A DNA stretch of 64,000 nucleotides from Lamellibrachia satsuma. Taxonomy: Eukaryota; Annelida; Polychaeta; Sabellida; Siboglinidae. Position 1 is the stretch's first letter. Every line of letters starts with the position of its first letter. A program made the position numbers and the translations under genes. The stretch lies in NCBI GenBank assembly GCA_033239005.1, contig BSQZ01000011.1, positions 10,996,001 through 11,060,000 on the forward strand. Direction: 5' to 3'. The notes beneath the pieces were generated by a model. The model was not told the DNA's origin, searched no databases, and worked only from the letters and a program-made list of their open reading frames with translations. Shown one piece after another: positions 1-12,425 of this stretch.

Positions 1-796
1 AGGACAACAATGCCTGTCGTGGTTCGTTGCCAACTCTTCCAGCACAGACAAAAGACCACGTTGCTTAATTGCTGTTTACGAGCCAGCATGCGGGCAATTC
101 TTGCATTTAGCATGTGTTACATAAGAATCGATGCGAAGTGGTCTGTTTCAACACACATGGTTTGTCCATAGAACACACCACGTGCTTCACATGGGCTTCT
201 CTGTAACAGCTGATTTCAGCTAAATCGGTTGAAGTGCGTTGCGTTGACAGCCAGTCAGACGAAATAGGTGAAAAAGAGGTGATACGAAACAGCTACTACG
301 AAAACAAATGGTGCATCATAAACAGCGACTTTATGACCTAACAGAATGCGGAATACCACCGAAGAAGTGTCACTGATTTGAACACAATTTCGGCCTCGAT
401 TCTCTAGGTTTGTGAATAAACGTTAGTTGGCTTTGTAGATCAATAATATATATTCTGTGGAATACACATATTTGATATAGTATTAATGTTGATACATATG
501 CCGTTTCTGCTCGGATTCTACAAACAATTGGCCATTCATATGGAGTTATGATTTATGTATTGGGACACGTTAATTACTAGTGACAACTATATTTCTCTTC
601 TTCAGATGCAACTCATGATTATGTATTAACCGCTTCCAAAATGTGACTAGGTGGTGGCCGCACTGGAGAGTTCTAGTGATGTAGCCCTAGTACGAGTCTA
701 TATTAGGTAGAATGTCGGATTTGCGTACTTTAGCAGGTTCATGTAGGCCCTATGTTTAATGGATATATTATTTGTTCTTCAATTGGATGGAGACGA

Positions 797-1225
797 CACA
801 CTTTCTAAGCATTTGACTGATTGTTGGCTAACGTAACTGTTGTGCACATTTGTTCCACAAAGTAACGGCGATGGGAATGATTATATTCATAGATATTAAA
901 CAGATAATACCATTTAATACAACTGTTCGATGATACTGTAGACAAAATAATATTAAACTTTTTCCACGTGTAGTGAGTTGCATTTCCAAGGTGCTGTGCT
1001 GGCTACGACGGGGACTGTTGTTTTTTACACTTTCTAAGAATTTTGACTGACTATTGGCTAACGTAACTGTTACGCGCATTTGTTTCACAAAGTAACGGCG
1101 ATGGGAATGAATAGATTCATAGATAATAAACAGATACTGCCATTTAATACAACTGTTCGATGATACTGTTGGCAAAATAATAAATGTTTTCCACTTGTCT
1201 TATGTTGCATTCCCAAGGCACAGGT
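797..1225. repeat. ~229-bp tandem subrepeat pair in unit copy 1
   Basis: Two diverged copies start at 797 and 1027 with CACTTTCTAAG and share GGCTAACGTAACTGTT, AAAGTAACGGCGATG and ACAACTGTTCGATGATACTG. The same pair is present in copy 2 (10207-10635) and copy 3 (19583-20010). The two subrepeats within a unit differ more from each other than the same subrepeat does between units, so this duplication predates amplification of the 9.4-kb unit. Confidence 0.85.
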
Positions 1226-1889
1226 TATTGATGACAGTTAACGGGCCGACGTTGTTGTAGGCGCCATCTTAGAGTGAGCACTTCCGGCGCATGCGCATAA
1301 TTTCCACCACTGAATCTGCATAATTAAATATCAATAACATAGACTAGTAATATTACTGATGCATGTTATACATTTTGCTGTATTACAACTCGAATTAAGT
1401 CATATAAGAAACATTCTAATGAATAAATTGTTTATTTAAATGTTGTTATAAGAGAAAAAACGTAAAGTGAACATGTTTCAAGAGTTCACACCACAAATTC
1501 GGCCGGATGGGTTTACCAACTATATAAACGGGTAGACGTGTTGTCATAAGAGGTTGCTAGCTCAACACATAGGGGTTGTCAGTAGTTTGGGTGGAGGACT
1601 ACATCATGGTCTGGGGGCCGACAAACCTCTCCCCTGAGAGCTGCTCGATACGCAACTATAAGAGATTCGGTGACTGTGGATTGGTCTCTCCACCGACCGA
1701 TAGGAGGTGCAACCAAATAGCTGATAATGGCTAAGTGTCACTCACGTCATTGGTCTCTTATTTTTTAAACAAAAGAATATCGATCGTTATATATTCAGAT
1801 TCGGTTTATTATTCTTGATTCGCATTAGTTGATCAATCGGCATCAGTTTTATTGTCATCGTACCAAATGTCTGCCAATCCTTAATCAAT

Positions 1890-1949
1890 TACATGTAAAT
1901 TATTACGTTGATTTCCTTTTACATGTAAATTATTACGTTGATTTCCTTC
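1890..1949. repeat. 30-bp direct doublet
   Basis: TACATGTAAATTATTACGTT plus GATTTCCTT is repeated twice head to tail in copy 1 and in copy 2 (11300-11359), but occurs once in copy 3. It is a length marker between units. Confidence 0.85.
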
Positions 1950-2868
1950 CTTGCATTTTAGTAACTCGATGCTTTCATTATATCACTCTACGTCACTTCC
2001 AAAACAAAAAGGCTATATAATGTTAGTGTTTTATGGCACTCCATAGAGCACTATGTGATGATGGCGCTATGTAGATATCATATTTTATTATTATTATTTT
2101 GGTGGTGACGTTCTCGAAACACCAGTGCCAGCAGCATATTAATATTTTACGAAAACTCCCAATTTGTTGGAGGTATGTGATTTTGACGAAACTTAACTTG
2201 TTCACACATTGGCAGCATAGTAGCAGTGAATGTCATGAAGTTGTAGGATTTTTGATGGTCAAGTTTTCTACTAATCATGCAAAACGTTAACGTGACCACC
2301 AAGGGAAAATCTGCAGTTGTTCTGTTACTACAATTTAATAATAGGACAAAACTGCTGGCCTCGACAATTTGAGAATGTGCCATGTTTTTAATTAATCCGC
2401 CGCCAAATCATGTGTGACATAGTTTTAGTTGAGGTACTTAGTCGTTTACCTATGCGTTGTGAGGCTGATGTGTTGTGTTTCGTGGTGAGACCGGCTTCTA
2501 ACAGGGCACTGGCGGTAAAGATGGCCCTCCTGGCGGACAATTAAGAAGAACCGCAATTTATCCGATAGGTGGACGCGCGAGGTTAGGCGGAGACGCGTAA
2601 AGAAAGTTATTGCTCAATTTTGTTATTGTTACTGCGAAATTCGTAGGTTATGATTTCGTATTTTTAGTTCTTTCGACATATTGACTGTTAGAAAACGAAT
2701 ATGGAGTTCCTATGGAAGTGCAGTATGCGCTTATTATTCTGCTCAAATTCGATATCGCCATATTATCGCCCCCATTTTCATACTGGAGGTGATTTTGCAC
2801 CAGAAATAACGCAAATGGTCGCATGAAGACCCTACCCTGAATCACTGGCATTGCCATCAAGACTAGCG

Positions 2869-2953
2869 ATGTCCGACAACTCTGAAGGGGTAAGACCACT
2901 ACTATAGACCTTCCAGTTTATTGTTCCAAACGAAAATATAGTGTATTAAATTG
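2869..2953. repeat. 82-85 bp direct repeat, left copy, flanking the transposase pseudogene
   Basis: The block begins ATGTCCGACAACTCT and ends GTGTATTAAATTG, and recurs at 4353-4434 in the same orientation, 1,484 bp away. Equivalent pairs are 12253-12334 with 13734-13815 (copy 2) and 30194-30275 with 31555-31636 (copy 3). The pair brackets the transposase pseudogene and the 453-bp inverted-repeat element. The spacing recalls terminal direct repeats, but the blocks are too short for typical LTRs and have no TG..CA ends. Confidence 0.8.
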
Positions 2954-3044
2954 GCCACTCTTCCTCCTTTAGGCTTTACTAATCGGAGCTTTGCTTGTCT
3001 CCAATTTTCGCAGTAGAGAGTCCCCCGCTCCATAATTCAGCCTG

Positions 3045-3812
3045 TCAATGGCTGCACAATTTATTCTGTATGTGTAGAGCCACAATATCCTGGCAGCGAC
3101 TTTGTTGTTCTACTACGACCCCTATTGCTTGTGATGCATTTTGCCCAGTATGATAAGACCCAGTGATTCTCGCTGAGCTATATCTGCTGTCCATGGATAT
3201 GGTTACTGGAGCATCTTCAGGTAATCCTCGTAGCGTATTAATTGTCTTCATGTGGTCACACCTTTTCGTCAAGTCTGCCAAAGTCATAGTTGCTGTCGCA
3301 TTGTCAACTTTGTTTGCAGTCCGTTGCATGCTACTACGGTACGGTGGTGGTACATCTAAGCTAGCAGTTATCACACATGCACTGTAAATCTAGGAACAGC
3401 ACACAATTAACTGTCAATAAGGGACGCATGCTCTGCAATGCACTCGTTATACATCTGTGTTGTTTTGTCTCTATGCATAATACGCATTTCTAATTGTGAG
3501 TCATCTTTCTTCAGGTATGTCGTTGTCAAGTCATCAGCAACACATTTCTTCGGTCTCATGAGTTTGGCTCCATCCGATTTGCTCTCAGCATCTGGGATTT
3601 CGATGAGGCCACCTGGTGTAACTTTGGCGACTCTTGTGAATTCGGCTTGCGTGAGTCTTGGCATCCACATGCTTGGTGTGGAATTGTCTGCAACGTCTTT
3701 CTTGGACGTGTGCACAGTGTGCCCCTTCTGAAAGCCACATCTCCTCACATTTTTGGCTATTCGGAACTTCACTTTTCTTCTCCATGCTGATATCTGTATC
3801 AGAGTCAAACAC
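3045..3812 (-). pseudogene. Mutator-like transposase-domain pseudogene, unit copy 1
   Basis: Two minus-strand ORFs (3407-3808 and 3045-3374) resemble successive parts of a protein family common in invertebrate genomes that is annotated with a Mutator-like transposase domain. Recognisable features are an N-terminal basic stretch, the segment MWMPRLTQAEFTRVAK, the segment RSSMQRTANKV and the C-terminal LHIQNKLC. Compared with the inverted copy at 41282-42220, about 184 bp between the two ORFs are missing, which removes a CxxC-containing segment and shifts the frame. An in-frame TAA at 3407-3409 is shared by all copies. It is inactive. Family assignment is from remembered motifs. Confidence 0.7.
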
Positions 3813-3898
3813 TTTTACTATGTTTTGAATGTTTAAATGTTTTTCTTCGATTTGGTATAACTTTCGTGCCGGTATGTGAGATGTCGGAAATTAATTAG

Positions 3899-4351
3899 GG
3901 CACGGACCACAGTCAGAATCCATCCACCATTACATACATAAAGAATCCCAAGGAAAAAATTCATTGTGCAGATAGGGTTTATTTGTGAGAGCAGAAATTG
4001 TGTGGATGAGGGAGTGGAAGTGATGTTCTTGTGCACAGTAGCATATAAGCTTTGAAATGATGCCATTTGTCAGTAGGTATGCCAGTTGCGTAAGGACACA
4101 GTGGCTGTTAGGCAGGATGTACTCATATTTGGGAAACCGGAGAATTTCATGGCAGAAATACAGGGGCCTCATGCTTTGAAGTAATTTATGCGAAAAGGAG
4201 GTATGTCATTTTCACGAATTTCACACACCAGGTGTCTTAGTGGGTCTGTAATTTTCTGTGAATTAAAAAAAAAATTGTAGGATAAATTTTCAATGTAGAC
4301 GCAAGAAAGTTATAATGGTCGTCTATGGGAAAAGTGACTGTGGTCCGTGCC
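3899..4351. mobile_element. 453-bp MITE-like element with inverted ends, copy 1
   Basis: The left end reads GGCACGGACCACAGTCA and the right end is its exact inverse, TGACTGTGGTCCGTGCC. The interior has no convincing gene. Equivalent elements lie at 13280-13732 (copy 2), 31220-31553 (copy 3, with a 120-bp deletion) and 40072-40524 (inverted copy). No clear target-site duplication is visible, so the superfamily is unassigned. Confidence 0.65.
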
Positions 4352-4921
4352 AATGTCCGACAACTCTGAAGGGGTAAGACCACTATAGACCTTCCAGTTT
4401 ATTGTTTCACGCGAAAATATAGTGTATTAAATTGTGATATTTGAATTTAAATAATCTGTATGATGTGACATTAGTGCAATTGAACAGGCATGTTCACAAG
4501 TTTGTTTGTAGAAGCTATTGGCTTTGAAAAGGTGCATTTTTTAGAGTGTAACAGGCGGAGGGATTCATTTGAATTCTTCTTCTGTGCACCACGTGGGCGC
4601 ATGAATGCATGGCTATGTTTGTTAAAATTGATGGGCATCGCACGTCGGGGCGTTTTAATAGAGCTGGAGGTATGCGGTTTTGACAAAACTTGGTCAGCAT
4701 TTCAGTGAGATGATGGCAGTTGCTGTAAAAAATAGAATTTTTGATGGTTATGTTTTCTTATCAAACAAAACGTTAAGTTTCAGGCACGACTTTTCACACT
4801 TATACTGCATACACACAATACCTGTGGTGGGAAAAGCGCGTGTCACCTTCTCGTGGTTCCTACTGTGGATCACGACAGCAAACTTTGCTGTCGTGTGAAC
4901 TAAGAACAGCGCACACTGGTA

Positions 4922-5297
4922 CTATCTTGTAAACTGTGGATATTGTGTTTTTTGTTTTATACTGAATGGCTTGGTGCTTGGTGAAGTCCTATCGGTTGCT
5001 GACTCGAGACAGTAGGTGCACGGTTTTGTGTCCAAAGGGAAATGTGGTTGATACCAACCAAATATTCGACAGCCACATAATTCACACAGCTTGACGTCTA
5101 AAATGATGGTAATATCGAGCCTGATTGTTATGAAAGAAACACATATTTGGCTCGGTTGCATTATTCACAGTTGCAGTCCGACCCATGTTTGCTGCTGTGA
5201 CCGACTGTGCAGCAGGAACATCGTCCTGTGTTCGGGATGGTCTACAACAACCTCCTTTTCTGTCTCTGGTATTTCAAGAGGTAACTCTGACAGCCTA
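4922..5297 (-). pseudogene. Cys-rich exon-like ORF of unknown family, copy 1
   Basis: Reading the minus strand from a plausible acceptor (CACTAACCAACGTCGTTTAG) gives the same protein as the better preserved copy at 32060-32495. Copy 1 has a TGA (complement of 5165-5167) and a one-base loss in the T-rich stretch near 4950 that changes the C-terminus. The core LCELCGCRIFGWYQPHFPLD followed by CTYC has two CxxC pairs that could form a zinc knuckle. The family is not recognised. Confidence 0.45.
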
Positions 5298-7271
5298 AAC
5301 GACGTTGGTTAGTGCAATAAGGTAATGAACATAATAATTTACATGCTTCCTGATATGCTGTCATTGATATCTCACTTTTTCCAGTGGGATAGTAGTTTTG
5401 TATGTTAATATGCTGAATCAAACCATAAGAATGTAGAATATTATATTACATAACATAATAGCTATCACACGATCATGGGACCACTATCTGAATAAATTAA
5501 TTAACGTGGACAGTACATGTTCTCGCAATTTTAATTCCACATATCCAAATTTGCTTCTTTCATAATTGTATACCTTGTGCAGATGTATATTGGGATATTT
5601 GAGCCGTTTTTGCAAATACCTGTCTTAAGAATTTACTTTGTTGTGTTTGACGTGTTATGTCATAAACTGTTGAAGAATAACAGCAGATTATTTGGTAACA
5701 ACTTTTTGTTTGCGTCACTCATTATAATGGGAGTTTTTTGTTTTAGAAAATGTGATAGCTTTAATATATGCAATTCACAACATAATCCATTTGTATGATG
5801 CCAACAGTGTACATAGCTGACAATCTTTGCTAATTGCTTTTCTAACAAATAAATGCAGTCAATATTTGTTTTGTAGATGTTTCCCCACACTTCACAACAA
5901 CATGAAACACAAATCAGGTACTGTGAATAGTATATTGTTTTAAGTGAGCATTTTTGTGTAGTAAACATTTTGCACTAGTATGCATAATTGCAATACTTTT
6001 CAAAGTTATCGTCCTATTAAAACAACTAGAAATTTACTTACATATATCATTTCAATTTCATTGATTTTTCCATTAGTGCTGGCTTTTCATAGTTACTAAA
6101 TAGCATGACATTAATTTCCTACACATTATGTGATAATTGATTAACTACAAACCACATAACCAATTAACCAAGTTGTTTGCCTGTCTTTGCTGAGTTCAAC
6201 CGGGTCATTTGCTGAGCAAAAAAATATTGGTGTCATCAGCAAAAAAATTAAATTTAACAGTTATGAACTACATGTATGTAAAGCACCTTGATTGATCAGG
6301 CCCTGTATATCTACTTTATTATTATCATATGTAAGCATCACTTCTATCCAGCTACACTGTCTCAAACGACAGTGAGCACGAACATGAATGCAGAGTAATC
6401 ACGGTTACACACAATCTTTACATTGCACATGATGCAACAGAGAGTTGTTCTGGAAGGGGTACAAAGGCTAGGATCCCTTTCCGACAATTGTCTAGATATC
6501 AGTCGCACACCCTTAACGAACCCCCTTAACCCTCCTTTCATGATTCTAAAATGGATTGCAGCACTCAGGATTAGGCACAGATGTTTTCTTTGGAGCCATC
6601 ACCAGAGCCAGACTAACACCTAAGCCCAGGGTTTTATATACAATCAACCCTGTGGGATTGTAAATCCTATTGTAATGCACACAGCTGAGCATCAGTCTCC
6701 TGTCAGATCCATTGGGCTGATATGATACCTGTTACCAGATCCTTGGGCCCTGTGCTGTGTATTACCCCTGACACTTCCACTGTCACAAAGATAAACAGAA
6801 TGCCTCCAAGTGGGCTGTAATGTGAAACCCTCCCAGGCTGGCTGCAATATGATGCCAGCTAGTCTGATAAGAATGGTAACCTGTTAGCAAATTTGTAAAA
6901 TTGCCACCATCCTAACTTCAAGTTGTTGTATCTCGAGAACTTACAATGGACCCATTCTAATTCTTTAATGGAACTTTTTGATGCAATGACCTTACTAATG
7001 GTCAAATTTGATTAAAATCAGAGTTTACTCATTTTGGGTCTATCAGGTCAAAAGTGAAGGCCAGTGACCTAAGTGACACTTGTAAAAACTTTTTTAACTG
7101 CCACATGAGTTTCTACTGTCAACAGTTGGAGACGAGTATCATTTCTGATCTGCTCCTCAAAAAAACAATGTATGGTACAAGATGAAATTGGTGTCTTAAT
7201 TAGAGGAGAGGGGATAGCGACTGTTTCTTTTAGTGTCACACATCAAATTATTTCGAAAAGAAACATGTTTA

Positions 7272-7720
7272 ATCACAGGTCATAAGGGTGCTGATCTCGA
7301 GAGCATGATCACAGGTCATAAGGGTGCTGACTTCGTGGGCATGATTACAGGCCATAAAGGTGCTGACTTTGAGGGCATCGCAAGTCATAAGGTTGCTGAC
7401 CTTGAGGGCATTATCACAGGTCATAAGGGTGCTGACCTCGAGGGCATGATCACGGGTCATAAGGTTGCTGACCTTGAGGGCATTATCACAGGTCATAAGG
7501 GTGCTGACCTCGAGGGCATGATCACGGGTCATAAGGGTGCTGACTTTGAGGGCATGATCACAAGTCATAAAGGTGTTGACTTTGGGGGCATGATCACAGT
7601 TCATAAGGCTGCTGACTGATTACTTTTCATAAGAGTGCTGACTTTGTTCAAAGTTCAGAACGGTGCTGACTTTGATCACAGTTCAGAAGGGTGCTGATTT
7701 TGATCACAGTTCGGAATATG
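7272..7720 (+). repeat. 36-bp minisatellite, unit copy 1
   Basis: About ten repeats of a 36-bp motif (core GGTCATAAGGGTGCTGAC) encode a 12-residue period MITGHKGADLEG in the plus frame. They are also open on the minus strand with period LMTCDHALKVST. Because 36 is a multiple of three, both readings stay open by repetition alone, so I do not call a gene. Later repeats degenerate and lose the second half. Confidence 0.88.
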
Positions 7721-8098
7721 AGTATTGTTGGTTACAGCACGAATGATGATGACAGATGTAATTCAAGTTTTATGTTGAGGGAACTCAAGTTAAGTAACGT
7801 AATAACATAATAATACTTAAAGAACATTGTATCAGAACCGACCAGATCAATTAACACCACCACATATTCACAAAAAGAGTACATACACGATTTGCTTCTA
7901 CCATACTGTCAAATTATCATTTATAATATTAATAAAAGATTATGAGGCACTGAGGAAATTTTCATCTGAATAGTAATTCAGTACCGTATCTAAAACTATG
8001 GAAGTGCAGTTGCTTCAAAGATAACTTTAGAGTACTTGAACATGCTTCAATTTTATTTTAGTGTTGTTTATGCATATACTTAATTTTTATTAATTAAA

Positions 8099-8365
8099 TT
8101 AACTTAAATTTTTCCATCCCATGAGCACTGAACTTTTTATTTTCAAGCTGTTCCTATGAATATGGTAAACAATACAATGCATATGTAGAGTGACCCTTTT
8201 AGTTTCATACCCTTTTCTCCTTCCTTTAAGGGTTTTATATAACATGAATATACTAGCTGATTCAACAGCACCTACATTGCTGTATTCAAGGTTGATAGCT
8301 GCATACAATTCTTGACATTTCTCCGAAAATTCAACAACTCTATTTTGAGTTGGGATGTAATGCAT
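8099..8365 (-). CDS. Unrecognised exon-like ORF, copy 1
   Basis: This minus-strand ORF of 88 codons has a protein-like composition, with the segments FSEKCQELYAAINLEYSNVG and SASIFMLYKTLKGRRKGYE. It has an almost identical counterpart at 17473-17739. I do not recognise the family and no donor site is obvious. It may be an exon of the element that carries the Cys-rich ORF, since strand and order agree, but that is inference. Confidence 0.3.
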   Translation of the reverse strand: MHYIPTQNRVVEFSEKCQELYAAINLEYSNVGAVESASIFMLYKTLKGRRKGYETKRVTLHMHCIVYHIHRNSLKIKSSVLMGWKNLS

Positions 8366-11300
8366 CCCTTATGGATGAATATATGCTAGGAGCTAAGGAA
8401 CTAAACGTGGTTGAAAGGGTAAGTCTTCAGATGTTTCCTACTGACCTAACACTAACAGAGTGAATTCCAAAGAGTTGGTGCAACAACCGAGAAATCCCTG
8501 GTTACAATCTTTGTTTAAACTCTTGGAACAAAAAGTAGGTCAGAACTTGATTATTGAAGCTTTCTGGGCTTTCTTACAACAGTGGGCAATAAATGTAAAT
8601 ATGGATTGTGATTTGTTTAGGCACACAGGAAGCTGATTGTTCAATATTCATAAGATGCAACCATGTACACTCTCATGACTGAAATGATTAAATTGCATAG
8701 AAATTTTAACAATTTCTATTTAATACCACTTAAAAGTCTCACTTCAATTGTTAAATCATTGCATGTTAGGAATATTCATTGCATATCAAGAATATTCATT
8801 AGTGTGATTTTGGTGCCCGTAAATTAGCCACCACCAAATTCATGGTCTGGTGGTTCACATTAATAGGGTCATCTCGTGGGTGGATAAATGGTTATTTAGG
8901 GTCTCGTGTTAAAAACATATGAGTAGGTCTTAGTAGTGTATATACTTACCTAGTTGGTGCACTAGGCCACCATCTCAGTTGAAATAGGGCTTTGTATTAC
9001 ACTCTATATGGTTACCTTGCAATCTATTCTATAATTTGTTATTTCGTATATATTGTAAATATTGAATCGGATGCAATCAAGCCAGTTTCTGATTACTTCT
9101 GTTGTAACAGTTGCATTGAAACTGATGATCGGCTAAACTTTAGCCCACATTGAAATCACACGTACATTTACAGCAGAACACTGAATTCACAAAACTGATG
9201 TGTACCTTTGTTTTTTTGTATAAAAGTGCTGAGAAAATTGTTGTAACCGGAATGATTACGTGTCCTCGATAGAACAACATGCATGTGTCGTTACAATTAC
9301 GATACCAGAATAATTGCGACATAGAAACTGCGCTTCTAAGTGAGGATTTCTACGTCATTGATGGCGTTGACAAGTGTCAATGAGTGGAGCTGCTGAAGAT
9401 TATCTGATGCAAACAGGACAACAATGCCTGTCGTGGTTCGTTGCCAACTCTTCCAGCACAGACAAAAGACCACGTTGCTTAATTGCTGTTTACGAGCCAG
9501 CATGCGGGCAGTTCTTGCATTTAGCATGTGTTACATAACAATCGATGCGAAGTGGTCTGTTTCAACACACATGGTTTGTCCATAGCACACACTACGTGCT
9601 TCACGTGGACTTCTCTGTAACAGCTGATTTCAGCTAAATCGGTTGAAGTGCGTTGCGTTGACAGCCAGTCAGACGAAATAGGTGAAAAAGAGGTGATACG
9701 AAACAGCTACTACGAAAACAAACGGTGCATCATAAACAGCGACTTTATGACCTAACAGAATGCGGAATACCACCGAAGAAGTGTCACTGATTTGAACACA
9801 ATTTCGGCCTCGATTCTCTAGGTTTGTGAATAAACGTTATTTGGCTTTGTAGATCAATAATATATATTCTGTGGAATACACATATTTGATATAGTATTAA
9901 TGTTGATACATATGCCGTTTCTGCTCGGATTCTACAAACAATTGGCCATTCATATGGAGTTATGATTAATGTATTGGGACACGTTAATTACTAGTGACAA
10001 CTATATTTCTCTTCTTCTGATGCAACTCATGATTATGTATTAACCGCTTCCAAAATGTGACTAGATTGTGGCCGCACTGGAGAGTTCTAGTGATGTAGCC
10101 CTAGTACGAGTCTATATTAGGTAGAATGTCGGATTTGCGTAGTTTAGCAGGTTCATGTAGGCCCTATGTTGAATGGATATATTATTTGTTCTTCAATTGG
10201 ATGGAGACGACACACTTTCTAAGCATTTGACTGATTGTTGGCTAACGTAACTGTTGTGCGCATTTGTTCCACAAAGTAACGGCGATGGGAATGATTATAT
10301 TCATAGATATTAAACAGATAATACCATTTAATACAACTGTTCGATGATACTGTAGACAAAATAATAAACTTTTTCCACGTGTAGTGTGTTGCATTCCCAA
10401 GGTGCTGTGCTGGCTACGACGGGGACTGTTGTTTTTTACACTTTCTAAGAATTTTGACTGACTATTGGCTAACGTAACTGTTACGCGCATTTGTTTCACA
10501 AAGTAACGGCGATGGGAATGAATAGATTCATAGATAATAAACAGATAATGCCATTTAATACAACTGTTCGATGATACTGTTGGCAAAATAATAAACGTTT
10601 TCCACTTGTCTTATGTTGCATTCCCAAGGTACAGGTTATTGATGACAGTTAACGGGCCGACGTTGTTGTAGGCGCCATCTTAGAGTGAGCACTTCCGGCG
10701 CATGCGCATAATTTCCACCACTGAATCTGCATAATTAAATATCAATAACATAGACTAGTAATATTACTGATGCATGTTATACATTTTGCTGTATTACAAC
10801 TTGAACTAGGTCATATAAGAAACATTCTAATGAATAAATTGTTTATTTAAATGTTGTTATAACAGAAAAAACGTAAAGTGAACATGTTTCAAGAGTTCAC
10901 ACCACAAATTCGGCCGGAAGGGTTTACCAACTATATAAACGGGTAGACGTGTTGTCATAAGAGGTTGCTAGCTCAACACATAGGGGTTGTCAGTAGTTTG
11001 GGTGGAGGACTACACATGGTCTGGGGGCCGACAAACCTCTCCCCTGAGAGCTGCTCGATACGCAACTATAAGAGACTCGGTGACTGTGGATTGGTCTCTC
11101 CACCGACCGATAGGAGGTGCAACCAAATGGCTGATAATGGCTAAGTGTCACTCACGTCATTGGTCTCTTATTTTTTAAACAAAAGAATATCGATCATTAT
11201 ATATTCAGATTCGGTTTATTATTCTCGATTCGCATTAGTTGATCAATCGGCATCAGTTTTATTGTCATCGTACCAAACGTCTGCCAATCCTTAATCAATT

Positions 11301-12425
11301 ACATGTAAATTATTACGTTGATTTCCTTTTACATGTAAATTATTACGTTGATTTCCTTCCTTGCATTTTAGTAACTCGATGCTTTCATTATATCACTCTA
11401 CGTCACTTCCAAAACAAAAAGGCTATATAATGTTAGTGTTTTATGGCACTCCATAGAGCACTATGTGATGATGGCGCTATGTAGATATCATATTTTATTA
11501 TTATTATTTTGGTGGTGACGTTCTCGAAACACCAGTGCCAGCAGCATATTAATATTTTACGAAAACTCCCAATTTGTTGGAGGTATGTGATTTTGACGAA
11601 ACTTAACTTGTTCACACATTGGCAGCACAGTAGCAGTGAATGTCATGAAGTTGTAGGATTTTTGATGGTCAAGTTTTCTACTAATCATGCAAAACGTTAA
11701 CGTGACCACCAAGGGAAAATCTGCAGTTGTTCTGTTACTACAATTTAATAATAGGACAAAACTGCTGGCCTCGACAATTTGAGAATGTGCCATGTTTTTA
11801 ATTAATCCGCCGCCAAATCATGTGTGACATAGTTTTAGTTGAGGTACTTAGTCGTTTAACTATGCGTTGTGAGGCTGATGTGTTGTGTTTCGTGCTTCTA
11901 ACAGGGCACTGGCGGTAAAGATGGCCCTCCTGGCGGACAATTCAGAAGAACGGCAATTTATCCGGTAGGCGGACGCGCGAGGTTAGGCGGAGACGCGTAA
12001 AGAAAGTTATTGCTCAATTTTGTTATTGTTACTGCGAAATTCGTATTTTTAGTTGTTTCGACATATGGACTGTTAGAAAACGAATATGGAGTCCTACGGA
12101 AGTGCAGTATGCGCTTATTATTCTGCTCAAATTCGATATCGCCATATTATCGCCCCCATTTTCATTCTGGAGGTGATTTTGCACCAGAAATAACGCAAAT
12201 AGTCGCATGAACACCTTACCCTGAATCACTGGCACTGCCATCAAGACTAGCGATGCCCGACAACTCTAAAGGGGTAAGACCACTATAGACCTTACAGTTT
12301 ATTGTTCCAAACGAAAATATAGTGTATTAAATTGGCCACTCTTCCTCCTTTAGTCTTTACTAATCGGAGCTTTGCTTGTCTCCAATTTTCGCAGTAGAGA
12401 GTCCCCCGCTCCATAATTCAGCCTG

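Larger units (their letters stand above)
1..9415. repeat. 9.4-kb macrosatellite unit, copy 1
   Basis: The opening bases (AGGACAACAATGCCTGTCGT) recur at 9416 and again at 18790, and the intervening sequence matches collinearly with scattered substitutions and small indels. The unit holds no intact long gene. Landmarks are ~229-bp subrepeats (797-1225), a 30-bp doublet (1890-1949), two copies of an 82-85 bp direct repeat (2869-2953, 4353-4434), a transposase pseudogene between them, a Cys-rich ORF (4922-5297), a 36-bp minisatellite (7272-7720) and an unrecognised ORF (8099-8365). Stretches 1-790, 1230-1880, 5320-7270 and 8400-9415 show nothing recognisable beyond repeat identity. Copy 1 keeps a 10-bp segment GTGAGACCGG at about 2484 that copies 2 and 3 lack. 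Confidence 0.93.

Noticed and set aside
2869..4434. An LTR retrotransposon
   Set aside because: The direct repeats are only about 85 bp and lack TG..CA ends, and no gag, protease or RT lies between them.
7233..7619. A repetitive protein with a 12-residue period
   Set aside because: The 36-bp minisatellite keeps frames open on both strands; there is no signal peptide, splice site or conserved flank.
7272..7720. A CRISPR-like array
   Set aside because: The 36-bp units are contiguous without unique spacers and the genome is eukaryotic.
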